From: Tyto alba
Lineage: Eukaryota > Chordata > Aves > Strigiformes > Tytonidae
Assembly (NCBI RefSeq): GCF_018691265.1
Contig: NW_024881301.1
Location: 9,437,752 to 9,501,751 of the forward strand
Reading direction: 5' to 3'
DNA: 64,000 bases
The notes beneath the pieces were generated by a model. The model had not been told where the DNA came from, did no database searches, and saw nothing but the letters and a program-made list of their open reading frames with translations. Shown here piece after piece: positions 25,689 through 37,887 of this stretch; the first letter of the stretch is position 1; each line of letters begins with the position of its first letter. The translations under genes and the position numbers were made by a program.

Positions 25689-28600
25689 TCTTGCAGAGAA
25701 TTTTGTCATTCCCTTAAGTCCTTATGGTTTGTTAATTAGCATTTTTGTGTTGTACTTGCCTTCAACTACTTGTGAGCTTGTGATTTCTTCTTCTGCAGCC
25801 TATGACTCAATACATATACCTTTGTTTTAAAATTGTAACATGCTGTTCTACTCCGATGAAGATAATATACTTCCTCGGTCATGAACATATGTCGAACACT
25901 AAACATGCTGTAAGAAAATAATGGAATTGTAATAGTAAGCCTATATTGACAACAATTTCTAATTTTGCATCAGATTCTGTTCCCCATGTGAAGAGAAGAA
26001 AAAAAAAAAAGAAGAATTCCATCATGTACGAAGAACACCATTTTTGAAAGCGAAAGTAGCTTCATGGTAATACAACAAAACTTACAAAGTGACACCTTTT
26101 AACACTACATACCCTATTCTGGAAAATAATGTGTGTTACTATTAAAATGTAATATGGAAACAAGTTTTACATTCATGGTCTTCAATGCATGACTTCTTTA
26201 AACACTATGAGGTAAGAGTAGTATCTTGTCAATGGTTCATTTAAAAAAAGATTTAGAAGTGGATAAGTTAAGGCATTACATATTTTTAGGACAATTTTCT
26301 CATATATAACAAATGGAACAGAAGAAAATATGGATATGTTTAAGAGGGGAATAGGTAAGCTGCTGACTGAGCCTTTCACCATTGTTAAACTAAAATGAAT
26401 GCCAGTTTTCAGTAGGCTTTATTACCCCATAATTCAATTCTGGATATTTTGAGTAATTGCAATCTGATTCTAATATGGAAAATTCAAACTCAAGCTGTCT
26501 TAGATGTTACCAGTGAAAACTTCCTCTCACCACTCCTGACAACAGTGGCATTGAAACACGTGGAAGGTCTAAGGTGATTTGGGATCTCTGTGGACCATCC
26601 TGTGAACAAAGAGGTACCAACTGATTTCTGCTATATAGATTTCAGTCTAATTCCAGGAGAAATGTATCAGATTTATTCATTAGATAATAAAAAGAAGAAG
26701 ATGGAAATAGGAAAAAAATGTTAAATTATTTACTTATAGAAATTAGAGTAACAGCTCAATGAGTTAGACATATATGTTGTTTAATCTTTGTCATAAATGC
26801 ACACACATTCATATATGTACCTGTGAAGGCTTCCAAACAAAATCCTTGCAAACTCATAATTACTTACCAGTTTAACAAACTCAGTGAAAGAAATAACTAG
26901 AACTCATTTTTAACATGTAGGTTCTCTGAAAAAACTCAATCTTCTCTCAGAATTTATCTCATTACTAGCTGTAGATATCTTTTTGTTCATAAAAACAATA
27001 TATACACAAGACTTCACATTATAGCATTGCTTGTATTTTATAAATTATAACATACACCATAGATTTACAGATGTTTCCAGCCATTGGAGAATATTTGTAT
27101 TAAAACCATGTTAATTGTTTTCACTCTTAGCTGTGGCTTGATCACTTGAATTCTGGTTTAATTCTGAGAATGATAAAAAATCAGCCTTTCAAAATTGAAT
27201 ACCCTTGCACTGAGAAATGGTAACATAACTGTTTGGTAACAGTGACTGTCACAATGACACCAGTAGTCAGTTCTTGATGGTTCAGACATTAGAAAATAAA
27301 AAAGCACTGTCTGTAAAAGGGTGACACAGGCCCATAGACTAAGGTCCATTGTGTTACTGAGAGCAAAGAAGAATTCTTCTTCACCAAGCCAGATACATAG
27401 CAGGATCAGAACAACTGTGATATTTTTTGTGAGAGCTATGTGTTTTTTAATATATCTTCTGGTATTCTTTTGAAATTAATAAAGTGGAAATTATTATCAA
27501 GTTGCATGTGTAGAAGCACTTAGGACATAGTTCTAACAGAATAATGAGTGGATCATGTTATGCAAAGCCTTCTTTTTGCATCAAACATTATGTAGTACCT
27601 AAATATCACTGGCCTAAAATTATACTCGGTTGTATTGCAAGGCAGCATCCCAAATGCATGTTTTTTAAAGCTCACCAAAGAGAAAGTGAATTAACATTGT
27701 CATCCCCCCTACCTTGTCACAATTACTGAGTTAAGGGTGAGGTGGGGGGAGAGTCAAAAAAAGAGGTGCAGAGGGGCACATTTTATAACCTAAGGAGATG
27801 TTTCTGCATATTCAATCATAACTCTCCAACTAGACTAGTCTACAAGGATTTACAACACCACTGCTGTGACTTTAATTTGTCAGCACTAAAAACTGTTCTG
27901 ATTAGGTCAGATGAGAATAAGGTCAACATATCCTTGTTTCCTAAGCATCATCTGAATTAGCAGGCTATTATTCCTGCAATACCTTTGCTATCATGTCACT
28001 CCCCATGCCACCTTCCTTCTTTTTTTTCCATTGAATGCAAAGACACAAAAACAAGCTCTGACTCTGGAAGCATCTCAGCCAACAAATATCAGAAGCTGAA
28101 AGAGTTATACAAAGAAAGAAAAATAATCTTTGCTGTTCCTGTATTCTTCCTCTACTAACCTCTAATTTAGACTAGTCTAAGGCTGACCTAAGATAGTCAC
28201 TCTTACATTTAGGCATGCTTTCCTGTTGCTTCCTTATCCTCTTCTATTTTGTCTTTGCTTCAGAAAAATCCACCTTATCAAAGCAAATAAGGACAATGCC
28301 ATCCAATAATTCACTGCTGTGAGGAGAAAAGCCAAGAAGACTATGCTTGGCCTGAATGTTTCCTTGCCAGTTCCAGATGAAGTTTCATAGGTCCTAGGAA
28401 ATATTCACTTTGCAAATAGGCTTCAGCATTCCTGCAGGAAACTATGTTACAGTCTCTATTAAAATTGCACAGGGGTATGATTCAGTATTCATTGAAAGCA
28501 GTGGAAATCCTTTCTTACAGTGAATTGATTCTGGATTATATCTACATTTTGCCTTTTCTGCAGGCTGTACTCTTCTGCCATATGCAACCCATTCACTAGA

Positions 28601-31600
28601 TCTTGCTTATGCTTTTATTCATAAACCATCACCAGGGCACAGAGCTCTTTCATAGCACCGGAGATTAGACTGGCATGATTCATGAAGAAAACTGCAGGAC
28701 CTAGCAGAAATCTGTAAGCAATCTGGAATCAACAGGGACTCTATACGTCATCTAGCTGTGGTACCCTGTTCCATCTGTAGTGCTCAGGAGAAAACTGAAC
28801 CTGAAAAAAGCTGATATTAAAAAGGCACACTGTTGGAGGTGGTGAACAGAGTACTCAGGACTGAAGTGCTCAAGAAGCCACTGGGTTTGCAGGAGTAAAA
28901 CTTCATGAGCATAGTGGCAAAAAAAATGGCAATTGGAATTGAGCCAGCCCTAGTAGATCTGATTCTAAGACCACCGAGATCAATGAGATCTTTTCCATTT
29001 ATGTTGATAAAATTGGACTCTGTCCCAATGCAAGCAGCAATAACAAAAAAATAGGAACATGATTCAGCAGAGGTTTGTTTGGCTATCAGTTGTTCTTTAC
29101 TATGGCAAAAGGGGTTCCTAGACGTCCCTGCAAGGTACCTGCATCTACACTGACAGAATGTATGCAACAAAGTAATTTCTATAGTCCAATAGACTCCTCT
29201 GGGGTAGCCTCAGATATGTTAATTTTTCTTTCCCAAAGCTTTTTGCTGTTTCAGGGGCTAAACATTTGTTATTTGTCCTCCACCAAGGTCATATAATTTC
29301 CAGGCATATAATAGGAGGGTTGCCAGTTTATAAATTTAAAAAAGGAAAAAGGACTCTATTACCTGTTGTTCAGAAGAACACATTCTTTGTGGTCATCATT
29401 GGCCTTTGTAGAATTGTTCCTTATGGTGGTGTCTTTCAGTTTTGGGAGCTCATAAAACCCGTATCAAATTCCATTTATATGTTGCTTCTGCACATTTGTT
29501 CTCTTGAAGCCTGTCACTAAATATTTATGGCCTCATCAAAGAAACTGGATTTGCAAAGCAGTTCTTCAGCTGAGGTATAGCCAGTATACTTCCAGTGAAA
29601 ATGATGGCATTACAGTGATACCAATTGACTAATAATAACTCTAATAATTTCTGTGTAGGTGTTTGTACGGTCTGAGCCCTAATCATGGGATGGAGTGCAA
29701 TACGCTCCAGCCAGAAACCTTTGCAGCAGATGTCTTTTATTTTCTGTGAGAATATAATAGTTTGTATAGTCTATCCCAAAAGCAAATTACAAAACCGCTG
29801 AGCTAGTCCAGCTGACTTGGAGAGTGCACTGGTGAGGGGCAAAGCCCAGGATCACACCACTCTCCATGTTCACTCTTCACCAGCATCTCTTCAGCCTTCT
29901 GGTTTGTGGTATTTTGGGGTGTAAGGGGTGTATTTCAGAGATCCATAAAATCTGCTTCCCGTTTAGCACCCTGTTCATATCCAGATGGCCACAAAGGAGG
30001 TGTGAGAATTTCTGCTTCCCTTTAGCGTTGTGAATGCACACTCTGTCCAAGTCACAGTCCACAGATAATGTATGTTCAAAGTAATAGCAGCTAGAAATAT
30101 ATGGTGATTGTCTGGCTGGCTCTTTGTCACAAGTATTTTTGAGGATATGTTTCTTTTTATTTTAATATGATTTATTCTTCCCATGATAGAAAACAAATTA
30201 ACTATTCAGTTACTAAAGAGAGAGCACAAACCAGAACCAAGGTCATCCAGCTTCTACCATACATTTTCCCAGTAAGTGATATCTTACTCTATACATAACC
30301 TGTTGACTTTCAGAATTGTTAATATATGATGCAATACCATTTTAAAGGTAATTTATGATATAAAATGAAGTAGTGATAATGGAGATCTCTGGTGTTATCC
30401 ATTCCTCTGAGATGAAAGAAAAGTTACAGTAATTTTTGCTGCCTAAAATTACACCTGTCAGTGAAGATTTAATAACAATTATACTGTTTATTTCATAAAG
30501 TTTAGCTGCTTGAATCTCAGTATTGGTTTATACCAGCCAATTTTTATTTATCGCATTACCAGTATGTTTACTGACTGTGTCTAACATATTTTCAAAACAT
30601 TTTTTCAAGTGAAACATCTCACAACTTTTGACAATGCTAAAGGCTTGATCCAAATCCAGTCAAATAAAAATAAAAACTCCCTTTTTCTTTGAGGCTTTTA
30701 TCTAAGTGCATGTCCAAGTGCTCATTAAAGTCTTATTTATGCTTGTCTTGCAAGTGGGCATCAGACTGAAACCATGGCATTTCAGCAGAATACTCAGGGA
30801 CCAAGAATAAGGCCTCAGCAGGCAATACAGAGCTATGTGCCTTAGGGAAGGTATTTTGAAAATAGTATAATTGGAACAAATTATGAAATCCTTGCAGTTT
30901 TCTGCAGCTTTTTGCCATCCTGGTTGCATTGAACAGAAAGGAGTGACTCATATACATGACCCCAGCAGAGCAGAAAGTCCCTGAAGGATAAACAAACACT
31001 GTCCTGTGTACTGAAATGCCAAAACCAACATTAGGCGAGATAGATATAAATACAGGAGTTGGTAAGTGCCTGGACTCTATGCCACACTACCACGTATTCT
31101 GCTTTAGCTCCAAACCAATATCTCTGTACAGTACTATTTTCTCCATATAGTTGCATCAGCTAATTCATAGATAGTTTAGGGGTCTCTGTCACACCATGGT
31201 AGACACTTCTGGCAGGATCATTTGCTATGAACTGGTTTATTTAAAGAAGAAGAAACTCCTGGTTCTTCATGTATGTTTCTTTGTAGTAAATTAAAAGCTA
31301 GTCTTTGCATCAGATATCTGAACTCCACCATATACTGGGACAAGCTTCACACACTATTCCTCCATACTTCCCTGATTATAGCCTGTTCAGAGCACTAACC
31401 ACTCAAAGTAGCATCACCATTATCTAGTCCAGCAAGAAAGTTGCTGAAGCCTACAACAGCAAAGTTTTCAGTTCACCTGATCTATGAATCTGTGAACATG
31501 GATGGATTATTCATGTGGCTGAATGCTAAAGAGAATGATTATCCATCAAAAAGGCTGTTGTTGATCCCTTGTGCTATCCCTTTCTGATCTGGAAGAAATA

Positions 31601-33954
31601 AATGCTGGAGCTTTCTTGTCCTCTAACAGCAGGAAAGGAACAGAGGGGAGTCAGGTACCATCACACTTTGTCACGATTTCTGAGTGATGATGAAAGCTGA
31701 GCAATGAATCCAATATCATGAATTGAGCCACAGAAAGGTGTCTTATATCTTTGTGTCTCCACAGAGTCAGAGAGGAAAGGCAGGCCAGGCCTCTAGGTTT
31801 TACTAACCTGAAGCTTTTACATATAAATAAATCCAAATGGAGGATCTAGAATTTCATAGGACAGGGCACACTTCTGCAAGAGTCAGAAAATAGAAAGGAA
31901 GGAATAAAAGAAGAAAGCAAGCAGGATGAAAATGATAGGTACTGAATCAGGCTGTTTACTGTGAATCTGTAGTTGTGTAAGAGTTGTCCTATGTTTGATC
32001 ATCTTTACTCATAATTTTATACAATTATCACTAGGAAGTCAAGGAAAGCAAGCAAAAAAAAGGATTCTTTTCCTTTTCAGTGTCATGCTATTTAGCTGTT
32101 GCATTGATTTGTTTTCTGAAAAAGTTTGCTGTCATAATAGAATATTTAGTAGGAGATATCATAATAATAAATACTGTATGCGGAATGTTCTCAGATACCT
32201 TACTAACCAGGCCTGTTATATTCGGAGTCAGAGAGTATTCTGGGAACAATTAATCTGTTGATGCTGAAGTCAGATATCACAGTACAAAGTATTTTAGTGT
32301 CTCCTAAAGGGTTTACTTCTTATGACTGTGGAGAAAATTCTTGATTGCTGTTTAGTGATTCACATTGGTAAGACCACTGACTTTAGAGCAAAGCTACTTT
32401 GGGAAAAACTGCATACAATTTCATAGTTCCTTCTCAAAGAAGTATAGGAAATCTCATTGCTGAGTTAAAAGCAAACTGGTGAACTTCAATGAGACACCAT
32501 CTGAAAATAATGAATTTACAGTAATGCCTCCCAGCTGGTAGAAATCTAAAGTGGATTGGTAGATATGATTGGCTAAAGTATCTGTAGTATCTGTCATATT
32601 AGGGTGTCAGAGAGTACTTTAGGTAAGGTGCAGCCAATGCAATCTCTCTCTCACTAAAGTCTAGATAGAGCCCCAAAGGGTCTGTATTTTATCATTTCCT
32701 TTCTTTCTTCTTTTATTGTTTCTACTTCCTTTTCTTTCTCTTGAGGAAGTATTTCTAGTGTATAAACTGAAAACCTAGATTCTTTAATTCAAGTAGATGT
32801 AACCAAAGACAATGAGGTGAACACTGAACAGAGAGAATTTTCTTATTTTGATGGTGGTTCATGAAGAGAAAGGAATTTATGTTGTTTCTTTGATCCTTAC
32901 TATCAAAAAGCTGATAAGTAGAGGAAAAGATAACTGACTGGAAATATTTCCTCTTATAGGTTTATGGCTATGGTATTAGAGCATTTTCCCAGTCTCACTT
33001 TGATACCAGATTTTCAACTATTGACCTTCAAGGCAACAAGTATATTTGTATGGAAAAGTTCTAGTGAATCGGGTTTGTTGTCAGACTCACATTTTACTTG
33101 GGATCCTTATGTACACATAATTTATATTGTTCTCACACTTGGCAACTTTTATTGTATACAAGTCTACGCGAAGAGACACCGAGTGCATGACCAGAGTATA
33201 AATATTGTCATCTCTCTGATTTTATGTCTTCGGATTCATTAAGAAATTTCCAAAATTATTGGTGAGAAATGTCAGAGATGTCAACAGCATAACTTTATAG
33301 CTGTTTGTCCCAGCTAATGACACTGTTGATCCAGTGTCCTCCCAAGTTCAGCACCTTCATATGACTGCCATTTGTCTTAGGTATAAGTACTTTAACATGA
33401 CTCCCAGTGAAGAAATGGGGAGCTATCATAAGTGCTTCTGAATCAGAGTCCTGTGAGAGAAGCAGGGGAAGTCTTGTGGTTACTGAGTATATCTACACTC
33501 TGAAGCCCACTGGACTGTAAAGATAATTTTTATATTTTGCACATTGAGCCATACATTCAGATGACTTTTCCTGCTGCATGTGTTATAACCTTAGTCAGAT
33601 TATTGTTGGTGCTCATGACAGCTTCCCTAACTTTGCCTATTAAAGAAAACAAAGACAAAGTTAAGATGGAGTTTAATGGCAGGCCTCAATTACCAATTTC
33701 TCAGCATAAGGCCCAGGTGTTTAATCTCACAGATAATGAATATCAAAGTAAGAGTTAAAAAGCTATTATCCTTCTAACAGTTCCTTTCTTTTATTTCCTA
33801 TGGATGGTGTCTTCAAACTATGAGCACATTCTTTGAGATCTAAGAAAAATTCCAGTGATATTACCAGCTATTGCATGATTTCTGGTTTGTCATTTGAGAG
33901 CATTGAACAATACAATTGCAAGACACTGGTTATGTGAAGAAAACCAGAGTATTT
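25689..33954. other. AT-rich non-coding stretch, no gene recognised
   Basis: No coding region, RNA gene or identifiable transposon could be supported. Open frames are mostly under 95 codons. The longest, 117 codons on the reverse strand at 28,817-29,170, has no recognisable motif. A short A12 run lies near 25,999. The rest is unique-looking sequence. Confidence 0.55.
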
Positions 33955-34135
33955 TTTGAAAGTGGTCAAATACTGAAAGAGGTTGCCCAGAGAGTTTGTG
34001 GAGTTTCTGTCTTTAGAGATATCTGAAATTCATCTGGACATGGTCCTGGGCAACCTACTCTAACCCTGCTTGAGCAGGGAGGTTGCACCAGATGATCTCA
34101 AGATTACCTTCCAGCCAGAATGGTTCTGTGCTTTC
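33955..34135 (+). mobile_element. CR1 LINE 3' end fragment (plus orientation)
   Basis: The sequence reads gaggttgcccagagag, ttgtggagtttctgtctt, gatatctgaaattcatctgg, then cctgcttgagcaggg and cagatgatctcaag. It ends in the ccagccagaatggttctgtg terminus. This is the CR1 3' untranslated end in forward orientation, diverged and severely 5'-truncated. Boundaries are approximate. Confidence 0.92.
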
Positions 34136-35049
34136 AGAAAATGTTTTACATTAATTTATGCCTTACACTCAACTTTCATTAAAAGTTCTGACAAGTTGTC
34201 TCAAGCAGTTTATTTTTTAAATATGTATCCTTAACAATGTGCTGTTTGTAAGCCATCTGAGCAATGCAAAAAATCTGAGGATGTCTCAACACATTTGATA
34301 TTTAAAATGAGACAGTTTAAACTAACTTCCACTTTCCAATACAAGTCATATTTATACCCCAGAGGACATGGAGAATCCTGATCTGCCAATGTAAGAGAAA
34401 AACATTGTTCAGCACCTCTCCAAAGAGACTATGTCTTTTGCATAACTAAGCCTACTGGAGAATCCTGGGCATTTATGCAACTATTTCACACAGAAGATGC
34501 CAGCATAGCTGATTTTAAATGCATTAGAAGTGAAAAGGTGGAGGAAAAAATACAACATGAATATTAATTTCAATTCCTAGTCATAACCAGGAGGAATCAA
34601 ACCCAGTAATACCATTTTGGCAGAGTCCCATGAGTTCCTCTTTTTCTAGATCTTCCTGTGTCTTGAATGTGCCAATAATTAAAAACAAAAAAAATTTGAC
34701 ATCAGCACAGAGATTGAAGAGCGTCTCCTACCCCCAGACAGTTAGAGTATAGCAGGAGATCTGCATAGCACCACATTCAAGGGAAACAATCTGTGTTTAA
34801 CAGCCTAAGAGTTACAAATCTGAACAATATCCAGAACAATCTGAATTTTCATATGCAGCATCCACTATAGCTTTACTCATGTTATAGTTATTTTCTCAGG
34901 CTGAAATAAATTAACAAATTCTGTGCATAGCAGCATGGTAAAGATGCCCATATCTCATCCAGACTGGCTGAGAAGGGAGAGATCCTCCTTGTGGGCTTAG
35001 CAGTGACATGTTGTTATCAATCCTTCCTTTAGTTCTTGGTGTGTGACAG
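34136..35049. other. Non-coding spacer, nothing recognised
   Basis: This is AT-rich unique-looking sequence between the CR1 tail and the provirus. No open frame worth reporting and no repeat signature. Confidence 0.6.
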
Positions 35050-35054
35050 CTGAC
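35050..35054. repeat. Provirus target-site duplication, left copy (CTGAC)
   Basis: CTGAC directly abuts the TG terminus of the 3' LTR. An identical CTGAC lies at 37,925-37,929, directly outside the other proviral end. A 5-bp duplication fits ERVL-class integration. Confidence 0.85.
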
Positions 35055-35178
35055 TGCTGTAGTTTGAGTCTACTCAGCAGCTAAATGCCACACAGTCCCT
35101 CACCCACCCTCCCCCCACTTGGGAATGGGGAGGGAACCAGAGGGGCAAAGGGAGACTCACGGGTTGAGATAAAAACAG

Positions 35179-35184
35179 TTTAAT
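35179..35184 (-). terminator. LTR poly(A) signal ATTAAA
   Basis: tttaat on plus reads ATTAAA on the minus strand. It sits about 190 bp downstream of the TATA box and just before the shared U5 motif. Nearby AATTTAATAAT units provide a second possible signal. Confidence 0.55.
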
Positions 35185-35358
35185 AATAGTAATATTAATA
35201 ATTTAATAATAGTAACAGAATAATACACTGACAGCAGTATCAACAGCTGCTCGCCATCCTCCGACCGACACCCACCTGCTCCCAGCTGGCAATCACAAAC
35301 ACAAAGGCACCACGGCCACACTCCCAGAAGCAGCAGCCTCTCTTGGCTCTCTCCTGCC

Positions 35359-35367
35359 TTTATATAG
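35359..35367 (-). promoter_or_regulatory. LTR TATA box (TATATAAAG)
   Basis: TATATAAAG on the minus strand, inside U3 of the 3' LTR, is preceded by a CCAAT-type element about 35-45 bp upstream. The order matches a retroviral LTR promoter. Confidence 0.75.
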
Positions 35368-35553
35368 TGAGCATAATGTCACATGACATGGACTATCAGC
35401 CAATCCGGGCCCAGCCCTCCAGCTGTGCTCCCCCCGCCCCCGCAGACAGGTGAGGGCACTGGGACCTGGGGAGCCCCTGGGGTCTCAGGGTGCTGCAGCA
35501 CTCCTCCCGCTACTAAAACGAACAGGAACTCTATTCCAGCTCAAACCAGGACA

Positions 35554-35572
35554 GTATCCACCCCTTATTCCA
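35554..35572 (-). other. Polypurine tract adjoining the 3' LTR
   Basis: Read on minus, ggaataaggggtgga lies directly upstream of the LTR's TGTCC. A purine-rich primer tract in this place is diagnostic of retroviral second-strand priming. Confidence 0.7.
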
Positions 35573-36037
35573 CATCATTTTACGTTATCTCACGTTCCAT
35601 ATTTCTAATACATTATTGTTATTTACAATCCTCTTCCTTGGTCAAAGACATACACATACAGATGTCATTCCCTCAGTTCATGGTCCATCATTGCAGGATG
35701 TATCATGAGTTGACTTGGTCCATAGCTTCATGTTCCATCTGTCATAACAGTCCCTTCAGGCAGGAGGAGCGATGCTCAGTCAGTAGAGCAGAGGTGTCCT
35801 TGGACCTGACAGGATGGCATGCAGTCTCTGTTGCAGTCAGAGCTGGTGGCTGACGCATCTGATGCTGTCTGTATTCACAGTCTGCGACAGTTGCTGGGCA
35901 TCAGTTGCTGGAACCAGTCCTATTTTCATCCAAGTTCATGTTTGCCATAACAAAGCATTGGTAAGGTGGTGTGGTGACTAATCTAATACAGCTTATTGGC
36001 TATTTTCACCTAACATTAAGTCCCCTTGAGGTACACA
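35573..36037 (-). other. Env-less spacer between integrase and the 3' LTR
   Basis: About 470 bp lie between the end of the integrase frame and the polypurine tract. I see no envelope-like frame, signal peptide or transmembrane segment. A 156-codon plus-strand frame (35,383-35,853) overlaps the LTR and this spacer in antisense and is not a gene. Absence of env is typical of ERVL elements. Confidence 0.6.
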
Positions 36038-37101
36038 TCAGACTTCCCCGTCCTTCTGCATTACCCACGAAGTGCACCCGGGTCCTTGGGCAAAGGTAAT
36101 CCCACATATGGGCTTACCTTTACCTGAAGGAGGTATAACCCAGACGGTCTTCCCCAGCATGTTTTTAGGGTTCACTACCCGGACTCTGTCTCCATCTACA
36201 ATATGTAGAATGTTTGACTGCGCAGGGCCAGCGTGGTTGGCAGATCCTCTAGTATTAGGTGGCCTTTGCTAAATGTGTGTCCCAATGCTTAAAAGTTCTA
36301 CCTCCCATCTCTCTCAGCATGGTCTTTAGTAGCCCATTATACCACTCAATTTTCCCGGAGGCCAGGGCATGATAGGGGATATGATATATCCACTCAATGC
36401 CATGTTCTTTTGCCCAGGTGTTTATAAGATTATTTCGAAAATGAGTCCCATTATCTGAATCGATTCTATCTGGGGTGCCATGCCGCCACAGGACTTGTTT
36501 TTCAAGGACCAGAATAGTGTTCCGAGCAGTGGCATGGGGCACAGCATATGTTTCCAGCCATCCGGTAGTTGCTTCTACCATTGTGAGCACATAACGCTTA
36601 CCATGCTGTTTGTGGGAGCGTGATGTAATCGATCTGCCAGGCCTCCCCATATCTATACTTTAACCATCTCCCTCCATACGAAAGATGTTTTAACCGCTTG
36701 GCCTGCCTGATTTCAGCACATGTCTCACATTCATGGATAACCTGTGATATAATGTCCATAGTTAGGTCCACCCCTCGGTCACGAGCCCATCTATATGTTG
36801 CGTCTCTTCGTTGATGGCCCAAGGAGTCATGGGCCCAATGAGCCATAAATTTTTCACCCTTATGCTGCCAGTCCAGATCTACTTGGGCCACCTTAATTTC
36901 TGCAGCCTGGTCCACCTGGTGGTTGTTTTGATGTTCTTCCATTGCTCGATTTTTGGGTATATGAGCATCTACGTGGCGTACTTTCACAACCAAGTTCTCT
37001 ATTCGAACAGCAATATCTTGCCACAAATCAGCAGCCCAGATGGGTTTGCCTCTACGCTGCCAGCCACTGTTTCCACTGCCGCAACCACCCCCACAGGGCA
37101 T
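36038..37101 (-). pseudogene. pol: ERV integrase (with end of RNase H), frame-broken
   Basis: This is the retroviral integrase, which joins viral DNA to the host chromosome. Minus strand. The first frame (37,101-36,598) begins with the end of RNase H. It then has an HHCC zinc finger (AHWAHDSLGHQ ... CETC), and the first catalytic Asp in WQIDY at residue 158. A shift into another frame (36,650-36,255) gives the second Asp in SDNGTHF (residue 66) and the Glu in GKIEWYN (residue 102). That leaves 35 residues between them, the classic D,D(35)E spacing. A third segment (about 36,255-36,038) in yet another frame holds the C-terminal DNA-binding domain, ending with KDGEV and a stop. All catalytic residues survive, but at least two frame changes break the gene. 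Confidence 0.92.
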
Positions 37102-37396
37102 TTGCCACCATCCATGACTCAGTGTAGAGATAAAGGACTGGCCATTTTTCTTGCTCAGCGATACTTAAGGCCAGCTGGACGGCTTTCACCTCTGCAAATT
37201 GACTGGATTCACCGTCTCCTTCAACAGCTTCTGCGACCCAATGTGTGGGGCACCACACAGCAGCCTTCCACTTCCGATGTTTCCCTACAATGCGACAGGA
37301 CCCATCGGTAAATAAGGCATATCGCTTCTCATTATCTGGTAGCTCATTATATGGCGGTGCCTCTTCAGCTCGGGTCACCTCTTCCTCTGGTGACAT
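37052..37396 (-). pseudogene. pol: ERV RNase H domain of pol
   Basis: RNase H removes the RNA strand during reverse transcription. The frame shows LFTDGSC (Asp at residue 31), SQFAEVKAVQLAL (Glu at 69) and YTESW (Glu at 93). The family normally has Asp at the third site, so this position looks substituted. The fourth acidic residue lies in NHQVDQAA in the next frame, so a frameshift near 37,060-37,100 splits the domain. Upstream the same frame continues through a single TGA at about 37,466 into the reverse-transcriptase tail. Confidence 0.92.
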
Positions 37397-37660
37397 TCCA
37401 AAGCCTTTGTTCTCTGGCCAATTTGTAATTACTTCTAGTATTCCTGGGCGGTTGGCGTTTCCTATTCAAGCCCTCTGTGTGATGAGCGCGACCCACTTAC
37501 TCCACGTAGCATCAGTTGCATGATGTGTTGAGGGGACCTTCCCTTTGAACATCCAGCCCAGTACCGGCAGACGGGGTGCCAAGAGGATATGTGCTTCTGT
37601 ACCAATTACTTCTGAAGCAGCTCGGACCCCTTCATCAACAATGGATACTATGAGCAGCAT
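37397..37660 (-). pseudogene. pol: ERV reverse-transcriptase C-terminal tail (core missing)
   Basis: A 64-codon frame at 37,660-37,466, then a TGA, then about 23 codons joining RNase H in the same frame. Motifs such as APRLPVLGWMFKGK and TWSKWVALITQRA fit the connection region between reverse transcriptase and RNase H of an ERVL-like pol. Nothing of the catalytic palm (the YxDD-type motif) is present. The sequence stops at about 37,660, exactly where protease sequence begins on the opposite strand, marking a rearrangement breakpoint. Confidence 0.75.
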
Positions 37661-37661
37661 T

Positions 37662-37887
37662 AGAGAGGCCCTGCCTCCAGCCAGGTGGAGGAGAGGGACA
37701 ATCGTGTTTACTGGACTGTGTGGATTCGATGGCCTGGCACATCATATCCCCAGGAGTATAAGGCTTTGGTGGACACTGGTGCCCAGTGCACCCTGATGCC
37801 CTCGAATTTCCAAGGAACAGAGGCTATCTGTATCTCAGGAGTGACAGGAGGTTCTCAACAGCTGACTGTGTTGGAGGCTGAGGTGAG
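37662..37887 (+). pseudogene. pro: ERV protease fragment, inverted relative to the provirus
   Basis: Retroviral aspartic protease matures the Gag-Pol polyprotein. The plus frame (GTG at 37,685, opened after TAG at 37,661) has ALVDTGAQCTLMPS with the catalytic D-T-G at residues 30-32 (37,772-37,780). SGVTGGSQQLTVLEAEVSLTG follows, a flap-like region. It then runs into LTR sequence and is cut off before the C-terminal half, so the domain is incomplete. It should lie upstream of reverse transcriptase on the minus strand. It is instead head-to-head with pol, so this block was inverted. The last codons of the open frame (to 37,915) are LTR-derived and not protease. Confidence 0.9.

Larger units (their letters stand above)
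35055..35553 (-). mobile_element. 3' LTR of the ERVL-like provirus
   Basis: This is a 499-bp LTR, minus orientation, with ends TGTCCTGG...CAGCA. Read on the minus strand it has a U3 with GC-rich blocks and attggctgat (an inverted CCAAT-like element), TATATAAAG near 35,359-35,367, and a run of ATTAAA/TTATTA units. These are followed by tttttatctcaacccgtgag and a G-rich U5. The TATA box, poly(A) signal and U5 motif lie in correct order. The motif tttatctcaacc is shared with the two solo LTRs elsewhere in this window. Confidence 0.92.

Noticed and set aside
35383..35853. 156-codon plus-strand frame as an envelope or host gene
   Set aside because: Antisense to the 3' LTR and the spacer of the minus-strand provirus. 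No signal peptide or membrane segment.
36811..37311. 166-codon plus-strand frame
   Set aside because: Shadow of the integrase and RNase H coding sequence on the opposite strand.
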